NCBI GenBank assembly: GCA_965224285.1
Contig: OZ245043.1
Location: 3,162,001-3,226,000 of the forward strand
DNA length: 64,000 bases
Direction: 5' to 3'
From: JAJCYK01 sp965224285
GTDB lineage: Bacteria > Bacteroidota > Bacteroidia > Cytophagales > Cyclobacteriaceae
Part shown: positions 35,170 through 44,487 of the stretch, piece by piece
Layout of the letters: each line of letters begins with the position of its first letter
Position numbering within the stretch: the first letter of the stretch is position 1
The notes under the pieces: generated by a model
What the model was told of the DNA's origin: nothing
The model's input: the letters and a program-made list of their open reading frames with translations, nothing else
The model's database searches: none
Translations under genes and position numbers: made by a program

Positions 35170-36519
35170 CTATGAATCTAAGATATCTTTCATCCAATCC
35201 CCCATAATTTCGGCAATTTCATGATTATAATGTTCGGCCGCAAAGGAGGGATCCAATGCCCCATTTTGCCGGATACGGATATTCTCAGCCATGGAGGAAA
35301 CCTTGGAGAAACCATGTTCGGTTTTGGGTATCAGGCTCCAGGATCCATTCCCTGGATGAAAGTAATTGACCATTTCAATGGTATGTTCGGCCCAGTCTGT
35401 ATTTATGGCATGAAGATCATATTCTCCGTGAAGGGCCAATACCGCACAGTCGGTTTTTTCCCATGCCGCGGGAATATCCACATCATTCAATTCGTGGAAG
35501 AATCGATAGTGGTGAAGTCCGTAAAAGCGGTTATCTGAATAAGGAAAATAGGTGGTTAATAGGGTTTGATAATCTGGGTTTTCAGCAAGCTGTTCCGGGG
35601 TTAACTTTCGGACTAGAAAGTCATATATGAAAGGCTGGTGGTTCCTAAAATTTTGCTCAATAACGTTATAATCTTCTCCAAAATGTACCGGTTGATGGCG
35701 AAGCAGGTCCAATGAATACTCATACCAACTGGTTGATACACTTCCCCACAGGATAACTCCTTTAACCTGATTATTAGAGGCTACCAGCGGTGCGGTTATT
35801 CCTCCCAGGGAAATACCAAAAAGAAAGATGTTGCTATGGTCGATCTTGGTTTGAGTTTTAAGCTGCTCGATAGCTGAGGAGTAGGCTTCGATCTCATCCT
35901 GAAAGCCCATCTCTTCGCAGCCGATGGGGGTTTGGCTGTCTCCAATTCCCGGTTTTTCTACCCGGAACACCGCGAAGCCCTGGTCTACCAAATCCTCCAC
36001 CAATTGTTTTATAGGATGCTTTGAATTATAGTAAAAATCCTGAGAGTTACATCCAATACCGGGGATGATCATCACCACCGCCGGTTTCTCAACCTGCGAT
36101 GGAATTTCCAGTATGGATCGCAACAGTCCCCCTCGGTAACTTACCTGGTCATAGATCACTTGGCCATGATCCGATGTTTCCAATGGCTTGCCGCGAACCT
36201 TTCCTTCTAGTAGCATCACATTCTGTTGTCGGATCACTTTCATTTTCAAAGGTGTTCCTTCAATCCAGGCGCTGGTAGTCCTGACCAGATCTGGTACCTG
36301 GTAGTAAGGAACTCCGTCCACCTCGAGAATAACATCACCAGCCTTCAGACCCAGGGCGGCTCCGGTGCTGCCATCCAGCACCCGCGACACATAGAGGCCT
36401 TTTTGGTTTTCTGTGGATTGAAGGGCGGCCCCCAAAGAACCTCTCCGAGGCAAGTCCTGGGCATCACTTATACTGAAGGTAAATAAGTAAATCGCTATAG
36501 GGAAAACCAATCTGGACAT
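35170..36519 (-). CDS. Secreted PDZ-alpha/beta hydrolase fusion
   Basis: A 449-residue exported protein. After a signal peptide (MSRLVFPIAIYLFTFSISDA) comes a PDZ domain at about 28-108 (GLYVSRVLDGSTGAALGLKAGD, ending in KMKVIRQ). An alpha/beta hydrolase follows from about 130. It has the oxyanion turn PGIGCNSQDF, nucleophile Ser237 in FGISLGG, candidate Asp in HGEYDLHA and catalytic His in TEHGF. The PDZ module probably recruits or orients peptide-like substrates or partners. It is likely a periplasmic peptidase or esterase; the substrate is unknown. Confidence 0.88.
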   Translation of the reverse strand: MSRLVFPIAIYLFTFSISDAQDLPRRGSLGAALQSTENQKGLYVSRVLDGSTGAALGLKAGDVILEVDGVPYYQVPDLVRTTSAWIEGTPLKMKVIRQQNVMLLEGKVRGKPLETSDHGQVIYDQVSYRGGLLRSILEIPSQVEKPAVVMIIPGIGCNSQDFYYNSKHPIKQLVEDLVDQGFAVFRVEKPGIGDSQTPIGCEEMGFQDEIEAYSSAIEQLKTQTKIDHSNIFLFGISLGGITAPLVASNNQVKGVILWGSVSTSWYEYSLDLLRHQPVHFGEDYNVIEQNFRNHQPFIYDFLVRKLTPEQLAENPDYQTLLTTYFPYSDNRFYGLHHYRFFHELNDVDIPAAWEKTDCAVLALHGEYDLHAINTDWAEHTIEMVNYFHPGNGSWSLIPKTEHGFSKVSSMAENIRIRQNGALDPSFAAEHYNHEIAEIMGDWMKDILDS

Positions 36520-36664
36520 ATCTTGTGGTGATGTTATACTGCCTTTTATACCCTCTCACAATATCTGTGTTGCAAGTTTTACACCAGCGGTAGCTTGACT
36601 GAACTGCTACTGATGTATATTATGTCTGCCTATGGGAGGTATTAATTCATCAAAGACTATATTT

Positions 36665-37249
36665 ATGAAACTCGTATTTTTCTTATCAATATTATTTGCC
36701 GGCGTTTCAATGTTTGCTCAGGATAGTGATCTCCCTTATCGTGAAATTCCAGACCCTCCCGGGCAATACAATGAGGGAAATGTAATGAGCCGACTGGTTG
36801 ATGGTTTGGGATTCCGCTATTACTGGGCCACACAGGGACTTACTGAAAAAGATCTTGAATTCAAGCACTCTCCTGAAGCCAGGACCATAGAAGAAACCAT
36901 CGATCACATTTTTAATCTGGCTTTTATTGTGCTAAATGCTGCCAACAGCGCTCCCAACGACTTCCCAGACATTTCTCAATGGAGTTTCCAGAAAAAGAGG
37001 GAAGAGACCCTGATGAATATTACCAAAGCCAGTGAGTTGCTCAAATCCGGCAAACCCGGTGAAATGGAAAACTACCAGGTTCTGCTAGAGGGAGCAGACG
37101 GACCTATCGAGTTTCCTTTTTGGAATATCATTAATGGCCCCTTATCTGATGCCATCTTCCATACTGGTCAGGTAGTAAGCCTCAGACGTGCTTCCGGAAA
37201 CCCCATCTATCAGAAGATCAGCTTTATGAGGGGCAAAGTATATGAATGA
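36665..37249 (+). CDS. Secreted DinB-like protein
   Basis: A 194-residue protein from the ATG at 36665, which opens a Sec signal peptide (MKLVFFLSILFAGVSMFAQ). The mature part is a DinB/YfiT-like four-helix bundle: RLVDGLGFRYYWATQGL, EETIDHIFNLAF (a likely metal-ligand His) and DAIFHTGQVVSLRR (a second His). DinB-like proteins bind a divalent metal and some act as thiol-dependent transferases; most cytoplasmic ones have no signal peptide. It converges on the TonB receptor gene with a 6-base gap. Confidence 0.78.
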   Translation: MKLVFFLSILFAGVSMFAQDSDLPYREIPDPPGQYNEGNVMSRLVDGLGFRYYWATQGLTEKDLEFKHSPEARTIEETIDHIFNLAFIVLNAANSAPNDFPDISQWSFQKKREETLMNITKASELLKSGKPGEMENYQVLLEGADGPIEFPFWNIINGPLSDAIFHTGQVVSLRRASGNPIYQKISFMRGKVYE

Positions 37250-37255
37250 CAGAAT

Positions 37256-39487
37256 CTAAAAAGTGTAACGAATAGAACCTTGAACATTGAAAGGAGTACC
37301 TGGAGTGAAATGAATTTCTGTCACACTAGCGGGTTCACTGAATAATCTCGATTCAGTGGCAAACTGGGTCTCATTCCATTCCGTATCCAACAAATTCAGA
37401 AATTTGAGGTGAAAATCCAGCGATTTCCATTTAAAGCCGGCATTCAAATCGACTACGGTATAACCAGGAGCGACAATGGAATTATCTTCATTTGCGGGGC
37501 GATCTTTCAGATGCCTTAGGTTTATGCCCCCATAGAAGCCTGATGGTCTGGGGATATTCAATCCTGCAGTTAGCGTCAATTCTGGGGCCAGGGGGATAAG
37601 ATCATTATCTTCCGGTTCGTCTATGGCCCGTACATGGGCGTAATTAACATCACTACTGAAATAAACCCATTCTGCCAGCTGATATCTCAGCCCAAAATCG
37701 ATCCCGGAACGCCTGGTCCTGCCACTGGGTTCTACGATGCCTTCATCCCCTACATAAATAAACTCCTGTTCCAGGTACAGATGCCAGAGAGCAGTATTGA
37801 TCAGCATCCGGCTATGAGGCTTCCAGATAGCGCCCAGGTCAGCTCCCAAAGCATCGGGTAGTATTTCCCGGCCATTCTGTGCCAGTACCACCCGAGTATC
37901 GTTGCTGTGAAATCCCATCCCGGATTTGAGATACAATTGTAATTGAGGAGAATGAGTATACGTAAAATTAATTTTTGGACTTAGCTTGGCCTCGGTTTCC
38001 GATTGGGTTTGGAAAGGAGTAAGGAGATCGTCCTGGTAAATAAACTTAAAATAATCCAGCCTCAAGCCGGGGTTGATCAACCAGTTTCCTAAGCGAAACT
38101 CACTGTTTAGGTAGCCGGCTATATTGGTTTCATTAATATCGCCACTCTGTATGGAGCTCAGTACGGTGCGCCGGTTCAAGGTTCGGCTTAACTCATTCTC
38201 CGTACTTTGGTCGTTTCTGAACTCCAATCCCACCTGCAAAAGACCATTATTGTTACCCATCTGAAGGAATCGATTCCATTCGGTGGTCCCACCAAATAAT
38301 GACCGGGTTTCAGACTGACGGATTTGGTCGCCATTTACCGGATCATTTAGAAAGAAAGTGAAATTGCTAAACAGCAGAAAATCATAGCGGCTGAAAAAAG
38401 CAGTGCTTTTAATATAGGAATGACTATCTACGCTTTTAGTATAATCCAGTTTAATATTGGTCCGGCCGGTTTCTCCTCCTTCCGTGTCATCTATGGCCCC
38501 GAATCGAGATATTTGCCCGCTGTCCACTGCTCTCTGGGGTATCTGCCCGGATGCATCCCAGATACTGTTAAAATGGGAGATCAAAACTGAAACCTCATCC
38601 TCATTTTCCAGGTATCCGGTGTATTTACCGATTAGGTTAATACGGGAAAAGTTTTGGGGGCTATCAAAAGGCCCGTCCGACAATAAATATTCAGTAGCCA
38701 GGTAGGCGGAATGGTGTTGATTGTTAAGCAAATTAAAAGCACCTACCGCTCGAAAGGTATTAAACTGCCCGGCTTCAAACAGCACAGTACTATTAGAAAG
38801 TCTTTCCTTGGTTCTGAAATTAACGTAACCGGCAGTAGCGAAATTTCCCTTGTTAGCTTCGTAAGGGCCTTTGCCGAATTCAATTTTGTCTACAATTTCT
38901 GGAATAAGGAAATGTAGGTCGGAGTATCCCTGGCCATGGGCGTGGGAAACCATATTAACCGGCATTTCATCAACAGTGATGCGCACATCCGTGCCGTGAT
39001 CAATGTCAAATCCCCGCAGGAATATTTGTTCAGCTTTACCTCCACCGGCATGTTGTCCAATAAAAAGTCCAGGCACTTTCCTTAGGATTTGTTGAGAGGA
39101 GGTGACGGGGTTAGTTTGTATATCCAGTTTAGCAAATAAGTTAATAGATTTGATATCAGGTGATATGATAACCTCTCCTAATTCTATGAGGTCTTCCTGC
39201 AAAATAAAGTTTTGCGGAGTGGTTAAATCCCGAACAATTAATCCAGTAGATTTAAAACCGACATGACTCATTCTCAACGAATCACCAGGCTCTACCTTTA
39301 CCAACTCAAACTCACCCAGGATATTGGAATGCACGTGAGCGTCAGATGCCGGATGATAGATGTAGACTCCGGGGATGGCTTCTCCTTGTTCATCCAGTAC
39401 CTTGCCTTTTAAAGTTTGGAATTGTCCCATACATGGGCAAAACCATAAGGTAGCCAGGGAGACGAATATAAGACTACGCAGTTTCAT
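37256..39487 (-). CDS. TonB-dependent outer membrane receptor with His-rich plug
   Basis: A 743-residue receptor: signal peptide (ending CPCMGQ), carboxypeptidase-regulatory-like domain (about 25-105; LKGKVLDEQGEAIPGVYIY), plug (about 115-235) and 22-strand-type barrel ending in RYTF. The plug contains GFDIDHGTDVRI and MVSHAHGQGYSDLHF, a His-rich pattern, so metal or metal-chelate uptake is possible but unproven. No SusD partner follows. The promoter is in 39488-39682. It is not the SusC type, which is longer. Confidence 0.9.
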   Translation of the reverse strand: MKLRSLIFVSLATLWFCPCMGQFQTLKGKVLDEQGEAIPGVYIYHPASDAHVHSNILGEFELVKVEPGDSLRMSHVGFKSTGLIVRDLTTPQNFILQEDLIELGEVIISPDIKSINLFAKLDIQTNPVTSSQQILRKVPGLFIGQHAGGGKAEQIFLRGFDIDHGTDVRITVDEMPVNMVSHAHGQGYSDLHFLIPEIVDKIEFGKGPYEANKGNFATAGYVNFRTKERLSNSTVLFEAGQFNTFRAVGAFNLLNNQHHSAYLATEYLLSDGPFDSPQNFSRINLIGKYTGYLENEDEVSVLISHFNSIWDASGQIPQRAVDSGQISRFGAIDDTEGGETGRTNIKLDYTKSVDSHSYIKSTAFFSRYDFLLFSNFTFFLNDPVNGDQIRQSETRSLFGGTTEWNRFLQMGNNNGLLQVGLEFRNDQSTENELSRTLNRRTVLSSIQSGDINETNIAGYLNSEFRLGNWLINPGLRLDYFKFIYQDDLLTPFQTQSETEAKLSPKINFTYTHSPQLQLYLKSGMGFHSNDTRVVLAQNGREILPDALGADLGAIWKPHSRMLINTALWHLYLEQEFIYVGDEGIVEPSGRTRRSGIDFGLRYQLAEWVYFSSDVNYAHVRAIDEPEDNDLIPLAPELTLTAGLNIPRPSGFYGGINLRHLKDRPANEDNSIVAPGYTVVDLNAGFKWKSLDFHLKFLNLLDTEWNETQFATESRLFSEPASVTEIHFTPGTPFNVQGSIRYTF

Positions 39488-39532
39488 TCACTTATCTGGA
39501 CGTAAGAGCAAATGTTCAGGTTAATTATTGTT

Positions 39533-39540
39533 CAAAAATA
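39533..39540 (-). promoter_or_regulatory. Possible -7 element for TonB receptor
   Basis: On the minus strand this reads TATTTTTG, a full match to TAnnTTTG, 45 bases before the receptor start. The nearest upstream TTG is 24 bases away, longer than usual, so the assignment is weak. Confidence 0.25.
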
Positions 39541-39682
39541 AAATTCCACTAATAACTTAATCAGCAATAATTCCCATCAAACTTACATATGGGGGTTTCG
39601 AAAGGAGTTGAATGGCTTTCACAACCTCGTCTTTTCGCCTGCTGATCATAATAACCGCCGCTTACAAAAAATGTTTATTAAT

Positions 39683-42256
39683 TTATTCAAATACCGGGTC
39701 ATCCGGGTTGCCCCCGGCTTTGAGGTATGCTATTAGGTCAATCAATTCATCCGGGTTCAGTTGATTGATAAGCCCACCGGGCATAAGGGATACCGGAGAT
39801 ATTTGTTCTTTCTCAATTTGTTCTTTAGCCAGCGCTTTGGTGGTATTGGGTTGGTATGGATTCACATTAACTAAGACGGTATCTCCATCCGAGGATAGTG
39901 TTCTTCCAATTATGGTGGATCCGTCTTTTAAGGTGTACAGGGTTGCAGCATACTGATCGCTGATAGCCAAACTGGGAGTTTGAATAGATTGCAGTACATC
40001 CCAGGTGGAGAATCGGGTACTAACCTGGGTTAAATCCGGTCCTACAGTGCCGCCTTCCCCCTGCATAGTATGACAACGATCACAAAGCAAAGCCTGGTAC
40101 ATCTGCTTGCCATGCTCAAATGAGCGGTTTTGCAAAGCGTCACTGATCAGGCTATTGGCTTCACCCACTTCCCATATCCGACCCGGTCCTTTTGGAGGTG
40201 GCACCTGTTCGGACCGGACATTGGACTGACTTAAAAGAACTTCACCGGATAGTTCAGCCAGTTTCTCCCGATCTTGCGGGGGAACTTTACCCAGGGCCAG
40301 CGTGCGGATTTTCTCCAGGAATCCCCGGTAGCTTTCGCCACCACTTTTGGCTAGGGATTCATAAAACCACTTAAAGTAACGTACCCTCAACTGAGGTGTC
40401 CAGCCTTTGGTTGCCTGGGTGAGGGAGGCGGCGTAAGACATATTCTGCTCAAAAGGTCGATTTTCGTGCATGGCTGCTATAACCGGACCATATTGGTCAC
40501 TACGCTCCAGGGTCTCCTTAGAGGTAAGCTGGGTTTCAAGGGTTGAAGTATCGGATTCCATCAATGGGATAGTTTTTTCCACCACTTTGGGATCATTGAT
40601 ATAGCTAAGCAAACTGCAGAGTTCTCTATCTAATGCGGCTTCTCCACTGGGGTATTCAGGTATATTGAGATTGCTTACGGAGGAAGGTAGGCCAAGGCGG
40701 CTAAATAACAGGCCGTATGCCCTGACTAAATCCAATTCCTGCCTGGAGTCAAGTGTGGATAAGTCTAATTGAGATAACCACTTCATAGCAGTTTGTCGCT
40801 GATTATGCTGCCCGGTTCTAGCTAAGGCAATGGTTGCCTGAATTATGGCATCCTGATGACTTTGTTCACCAATGGCCGAGAGCCAGGATTCTGGGGAATG
40901 GTTTTCCAGGGCGATCCTGGCGGCATAACGAATGTAGCGGTCCTGGTGTTTAAGATAATGCAGAATGGTGTCAGTACTTAGCTCCTGGGGATTGTGGCTT
41001 AAATAACGCCGGGCAGTAAATAGCTTGTTGGTTGACTGTGTTTCAGGGCCGCCATTAACCGGCTCTAAATGCCTAACCCGATATAACCCTGAGGAGCTCC
41101 GGCGGCCTCCGGTAGTAAAATACATGGCCCCATCATCTCCGAAGACCACGTCCGTTAAAGGCAAAGAATTACCGGTAAGGAATTCTTCTTTCTCAGCAGA
41201 ATAACTGGAGCCTTCCGGGGTAAACTGCACCAGGTAAATAGTGCCGAAACTCCAGTCCAGAACAAAAAGCCCGCTGCGGTAAGGTTCCGGAAAGTTGGAA
41301 TGGGTACCAAAGATTATTCCGGTTGGGGAGCCCTGGCCCATGGGTATTACCCCCGGCAGGTTATCGGTATAATATTCCGGCCATTTGGCTGACCCGGTGC
41401 GCCATCCGAATTCAGATCCCGGTATCACGTGGCAAATACGGGTTGGTCGGTACCAGGGGGTACCCAGATCCCACTCCATATCCGAATCGTAGGTAAATAA
41501 CTCACCATTAAGATCAAAATCGATGTCATAGGCATTGCGGAAGCCATTGGCGATCACCTCCCATTCTTTACCGGTAGCATCGGAACGGGCGATCCACCCT
41601 CCCGGGGCCCCCCGGTCATTGGCATGGCCTCGAGGGTCCTTTATGGCTGGCATTATCCGGTCTTCCCGCCATATCTCAGGCTGGAATGAGGTGAACTCTT
41701 CCGGGATATCGGTATGATTGCCGGCAATTAAATATATATGTTGACCATCCGGACCTAGTATCAAGCTGTGAGGGCCGTGCTCGCCGGCCCCGTCCAATTG
41801 AACCAGAGGCTCAACCTGATCCAATACATCATCTCCGTCAGTATCATGAATGCGATATATTCCACTGGGATAGTTGTCCTGATCAAAAGTGTTTACTGAG
41901 ACATATAGGCTGTTAAATGCCCATAAGAGTCCCTGTGCCTGACCAAAATTTACTGGTATTTCTTCCACCAACAAGGTATCCTGATCCTCCATTAAAGTGA
42001 CTCGATATAGGGCTCCGTATTGATCTGAGGCAATGAGCCTTCCCCGATCATCTTTGGTGAGGCATACCCAGGACCCCTGTTCATGATCGGAAGGACTATA
42101 GATCTTGGCTACTTCAAAACCATCCGGTACATTGATACCATCAGTAAGAGGTTCATCCTCGCTTTCCTGGGATTCGGCGCATGAAAAGAGCATGAGAGCG
42201 AGTGCCACAGCAATAAAATTGATGGCATGGAGTAGATTTTCAATTAATGATTTCAT
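39683..42256 (-). CDS. PVC-type haem-binding dehydrogenase with cytochrome c domain
   Basis: An 857-residue lipoprotein (lipobox LMLFSC) with the same architecture as the protein at 17522-20938 but shorter. The beta-propeller is at about 45-400 (GEHGPHSLILGPDGQHIY, ANGFRNAYDIDFD), a reduced helical-repeat region at about 410-690, and the cytochrome c domain at the C terminus with C725-D-R-C-H729. Start is the ATG at 42256, within the end of the dehydratase gene (17-base overlap). It is the last gene of an operon with an alcohol dehydrogenase and a PLP dehydratase. A periplasmic oxidoreductase role is inferred from the family. Confidence 0.87.
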   Translation of the reverse strand: MKSLIENLLHAINFIAVALALMLFSCAESQESEDEPLTDGINVPDGFEVAKIYSPSDHEQGSWVCLTKDDRGRLIASDQYGALYRVTLMEDQDTLLVEEIPVNFGQAQGLLWAFNSLYVSVNTFDQDNYPSGIYRIHDTDGDDVLDQVEPLVQLDGAGEHGPHSLILGPDGQHIYLIAGNHTDIPEEFTSFQPEIWREDRIMPAIKDPRGHANDRGAPGGWIARSDATGKEWEVIANGFRNAYDIDFDLNGELFTYDSDMEWDLGTPWYRPTRICHVIPGSEFGWRTGSAKWPEYYTDNLPGVIPMGQGSPTGIIFGTHSNFPEPYRSGLFVLDWSFGTIYLVQFTPEGSSYSAEKEEFLTGNSLPLTDVVFGDDGAMYFTTGGRRSSSGLYRVRHLEPVNGGPETQSTNKLFTARRYLSHNPQELSTDTILHYLKHQDRYIRYAARIALENHSPESWLSAIGEQSHQDAIIQATIALARTGQHNQRQTAMKWLSQLDLSTLDSRQELDLVRAYGLLFSRLGLPSSVSNLNIPEYPSGEAALDRELCSLLSYINDPKVVEKTIPLMESDTSTLETQLTSKETLERSDQYGPVIAAMHENRPFEQNMSYAASLTQATKGWTPQLRVRYFKWFYESLAKSGGESYRGFLEKIRTLALGKVPPQDREKLAELSGEVLLSQSNVRSEQVPPPKGPGRIWEVGEANSLISDALQNRSFEHGKQMYQALLCDRCHTMQGEGGTVGPDLTQVSTRFSTWDVLQSIQTPSLAISDQYAATLYTLKDGSTIIGRTLSSDGDTVLVNVNPYQPNTTKALAKEQIEKEQISPVSLMPGGLINQLNPDELIDLIAYLKAGGNPDDPVFE

Positions 42257-43190
42257 CAAAATCCTTTTTTAAAATATTACCTCCACAGACAATACTGGCA
42301 CATTTATCCCCCGCCAATTCCGATTTGACTTTGATTATCCCAGCGGTGGCCAGGGCTGCTGATGGCTCTGCTTGAATGCCAGCGTGTCGGTAAAGTAGTT
42401 TCATTGAAGATATAATTTCTTGTTCAGTAACCAATATAAACCGGTCCACAAATTTCCTGCAGAGATCCAAAGTGATGGATTGGGGATCAAGACCGCCCGC
42501 GGTGCCGTCAGAAATAGTGGCCCTGGTGGAAACCGGCACCGGCTTTCCCAATTTGAGTGATTCCGACAATTCGGAGGCATTTGCCGGTTGGACGCCGATA
42601 ATCTCAATATCCGGATTAAGGGTTTTAATATAAGATCCTACTCCTGATATTAGGCCTCCTCCTCCTGCTGGTATGAATATTCGCTGTAATTCCGGATTTT
42701 GATCCAGCAGTTCTTTGCCTAAGGTCCCCTGTCCGGCTATAACCTCGGGATCATTGTAAGGATGGATCATGGGTATACCTTTTTCTTCTGCCCATGCCAG
42801 GGCCAGGAGTTCGGTTTCTCCACTTTGCTCCCCAGCAATTCGCACTTCCGCCTGGCTAGCCTTCAGTTTTTCCAGTTTAGTAGAAGTTATAGTTTCGGGC
42901 ACAAATAAGATAGGCTGGCAGTCAAACTCCTGGGCTGCATGACAAACAGCGGCGGCGTGATTGCCAGTACTGGCTGCTACCACCTGTGGTATAGAGCCCT
43001 GGGATTGCCGGAGGGAAAGGAATTTACTGAAGGCACCTCTTATTTTAAATGAACCGGTCAACTGTTGGTGTTCATGCTTCAAAAAAACTTCAGTACCTGT
43101 GAGATCACTAATTCCCTGGTCTTTGACCAAAGGAGTTTTTCTGATGCGGGAAGCAAGCTGGGGATATAAAAGATCAATTTTTTCTTTCAT
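42240..43190 (-). CDS. Serine/threonine dehydratase-like PLP enzyme
   Basis: A 316-residue fold-type II PLP enzyme. The Schiff-base Lys49 is in GSFKIRGA, the substrate loop is STGNHAAA and the phosphate-binding Gly loop is AGGGGLISG. It lacks the ACT-like regulatory domain of biosynthetic IlvA, as in catabolic dehydratases and serine racemases. It deaminates serine or threonine-like hydroxy amino acids to 2-oxo acids. Its ATG overlaps the stop of the alcohol dehydrogenase (ATGA), and its end overlaps the PVC dehydrogenase start. Confidence 0.88.
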   Translation of the reverse strand: MKEKIDLLYPQLASRIRKTPLVKDQGISDLTGTEVFLKHEHQQLTGSFKIRGAFSKFLSLRQSQGSIPQVVAASTGNHAAAVCHAAQEFDCQPILFVPETITSTKLEKLKASQAEVRIAGEQSGETELLALAWAEEKGIPMIHPYNDPEVIAGQGTLGKELLDQNPELQRIFIPAGGGGLISGVGSYIKTLNPDIEIIGVQPANASELSESLKLGKPVPVSTRATISDGTAGGLDPQSITLDLCRKFVDRFILVTEQEIISSMKLLYRHAGIQAEPSAALATAGIIKVKSELAGDKCASIVCGGNILKKDFDEIIN

Positions 43191-44230
43191 CCGCTAAAGT
43201 CGGTAATTACTAAAATTCCAGGATACTGGTCATTTCCCATCTGGGTCAGCGGGTCGATGGAATCCCTCAATGAAATTTCTTTGCTCACCAACGCACCCGG
43301 ATTCAATCCACTATTCATAATCAATTTATATAAGTCCGGGTAGTGGCCAGCAGGTATGCCATGACTGCCAATAATTTCCAATTCCCTTGCGGTTATCAAT
43401 GGGAACGGTAAACTCACAAATTGTTTCCCGGGAGCAAGCAGTCCAACTTGTACATGTTTCCCTTTTTGCCTGAGGCTCGAAATACTGCATTCAATAACTT
43501 CCTGGTTGCCTATCGCATCCAAGCTTACATGGACACCTCCGGAAGAGTATTCCAATACGGTTTCAGACGCTTCTGTCAGACTGGAGTTTATGGTATGATC
43601 GGCGCCGAGCTCCCTTGCCAGTTCTAGAGATGCTTCCTGGATATCTATTGCGATGGTACGGCAACCGAGGGCTTTGGCGATCATAATAGCCGACAGCCCT
43701 ACTCCTCCACACCCATATACCGCCAGCCATTGCCCGGGGTGAAGCCGCCCTTGAACTATTAGCGCCCAATATGCGGTGGAAAACCGGCAGCCCAGCGCGG
43801 CAGTAGCGGTAAAGTCCAAAGTTGAAGGCATGGATACTAAGTTGTAATCAGCCTGATGAATAACGGTATATTCCGCGAATGATCCCCAATGGGTAAACCC
43901 GGGCTGAGTTTGATAGCTGCAAACCTGAGAGTTGCCATCCTGGCAAAACTCGCAGTCACCACAGCCACACACAAAAGGAACTGTAACCCTGTCACCTGGT
44001 CTCCAATTTTTAACTTCGGCCCCTACAGCGACCACCACCCCCGCCATTTCGTGCCCGGGAACATGGGGTAAGGTTATTTCTGGGTCATGCCCCATCCATC
44101 CGTGCCAATCGCTGCGACAAACCCCACTTGCTTTAACCTCTATCACTACACCGTGTTCGGGCGGTTCCGGATCCGGGACCTGTTGGAGGGTAGGAGCGAC
44201 CTGGAACTGATCATATAGGATTGCTTGCAT
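43187..44230 (-). CDS. Zinc-dependent alcohol dehydrogenase
   Basis: A 347-residue medium-chain dehydrogenase. Catalytic zinc ligands are Cys38 and the His60-Glu61 pair in PGHEMAG. The structural zinc site is Cys90, Cys93, Cys96 and Cys104. The NAD(P) fold starts at AVYGCGGVGLSAIMIA. It oxidises an alcohol or polyol; the exact substrate is unknown. It is the first gene of a three-gene operon whose promoter lies in 44231-44487. Confidence 0.92.
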   Translation of the reverse strand: MQAILYDQFQVAPTLQQVPDPEPPEHGVVIEVKASGVCRSDWHGWMGHDPEITLPHVPGHEMAGVVVAVGAEVKNWRPGDRVTVPFVCGCGDCEFCQDGNSQVCSYQTQPGFTHWGSFAEYTVIHQADYNLVSMPSTLDFTATAALGCRFSTAYWALIVQGRLHPGQWLAVYGCGGVGLSAIMIAKALGCRTIAIDIQEASLELARELGADHTINSSLTEASETVLEYSSGGVHVSLDAIGNQEVIECSISSLRQKGKHVQVGLLAPGKQFVSLPFPLITARELEIIGSHGIPAGHYPDLYKLIMNSGLNPGALVSKEISLRDSIDPLTQMGNDQYPGILVITDFSG

Positions 44231-44460
44231 TTAATCCCTGGCTGTTTGACAGCATAAATTAACTAATTCTTGGCAGATGTTTATGAGGAAATTGGCTACT
44301 AGGTTAGTGTCACGCAGCTTGAAATGAAAAGGTTATGGGTTAATGAAATGTTGGAGCTTTCAATACTTCTTCCATGGGCGGCGAAGCAAAAAAAATCAGC
44401 GCGAAGGTGGAAGCAAGAAATCCGAGGTCACCGTGTCAACTCATATCAGGGACGTACACA

Positions 44461-44485
44461 ATTCGTAATTCGTCTTTCGTAATTC
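44461..44485. repeat. Short tandem AATTCGT-type repeat
   Basis: ATTCGTAATTCGT is followed by CTTTCGTAATTC, so CGTAATTC occurs twice and ATTCGT twice in 25 bases. It sits immediately before the stop of the DUF1501 gene, in the 257-base intergenic stretch 44231-44487, where I see no other structure. Similar ATTCGTAATTCGT runs are scattered in some Bacteroidota genomes; I recall this only generally. Confidence 0.4.
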
Positions 44486-44487
44486 AA

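Noticed and set aside
36595..36621. TTGACT with TATATT, E. coli-like promoter
   Set aside because: The spacer is 15 bases, and the Bacteroidota housekeeping sigma factor uses a different consensus. GTAGC/GCTAC (36590-36610) overlaps it but is short.
44231..44460. RNA gene or promoter in the longest intergenic region
   Set aside because: No tRNA-like cloverleaf, terminator or TAnnTTTG element was found; only the short repeat at its right end stands out.
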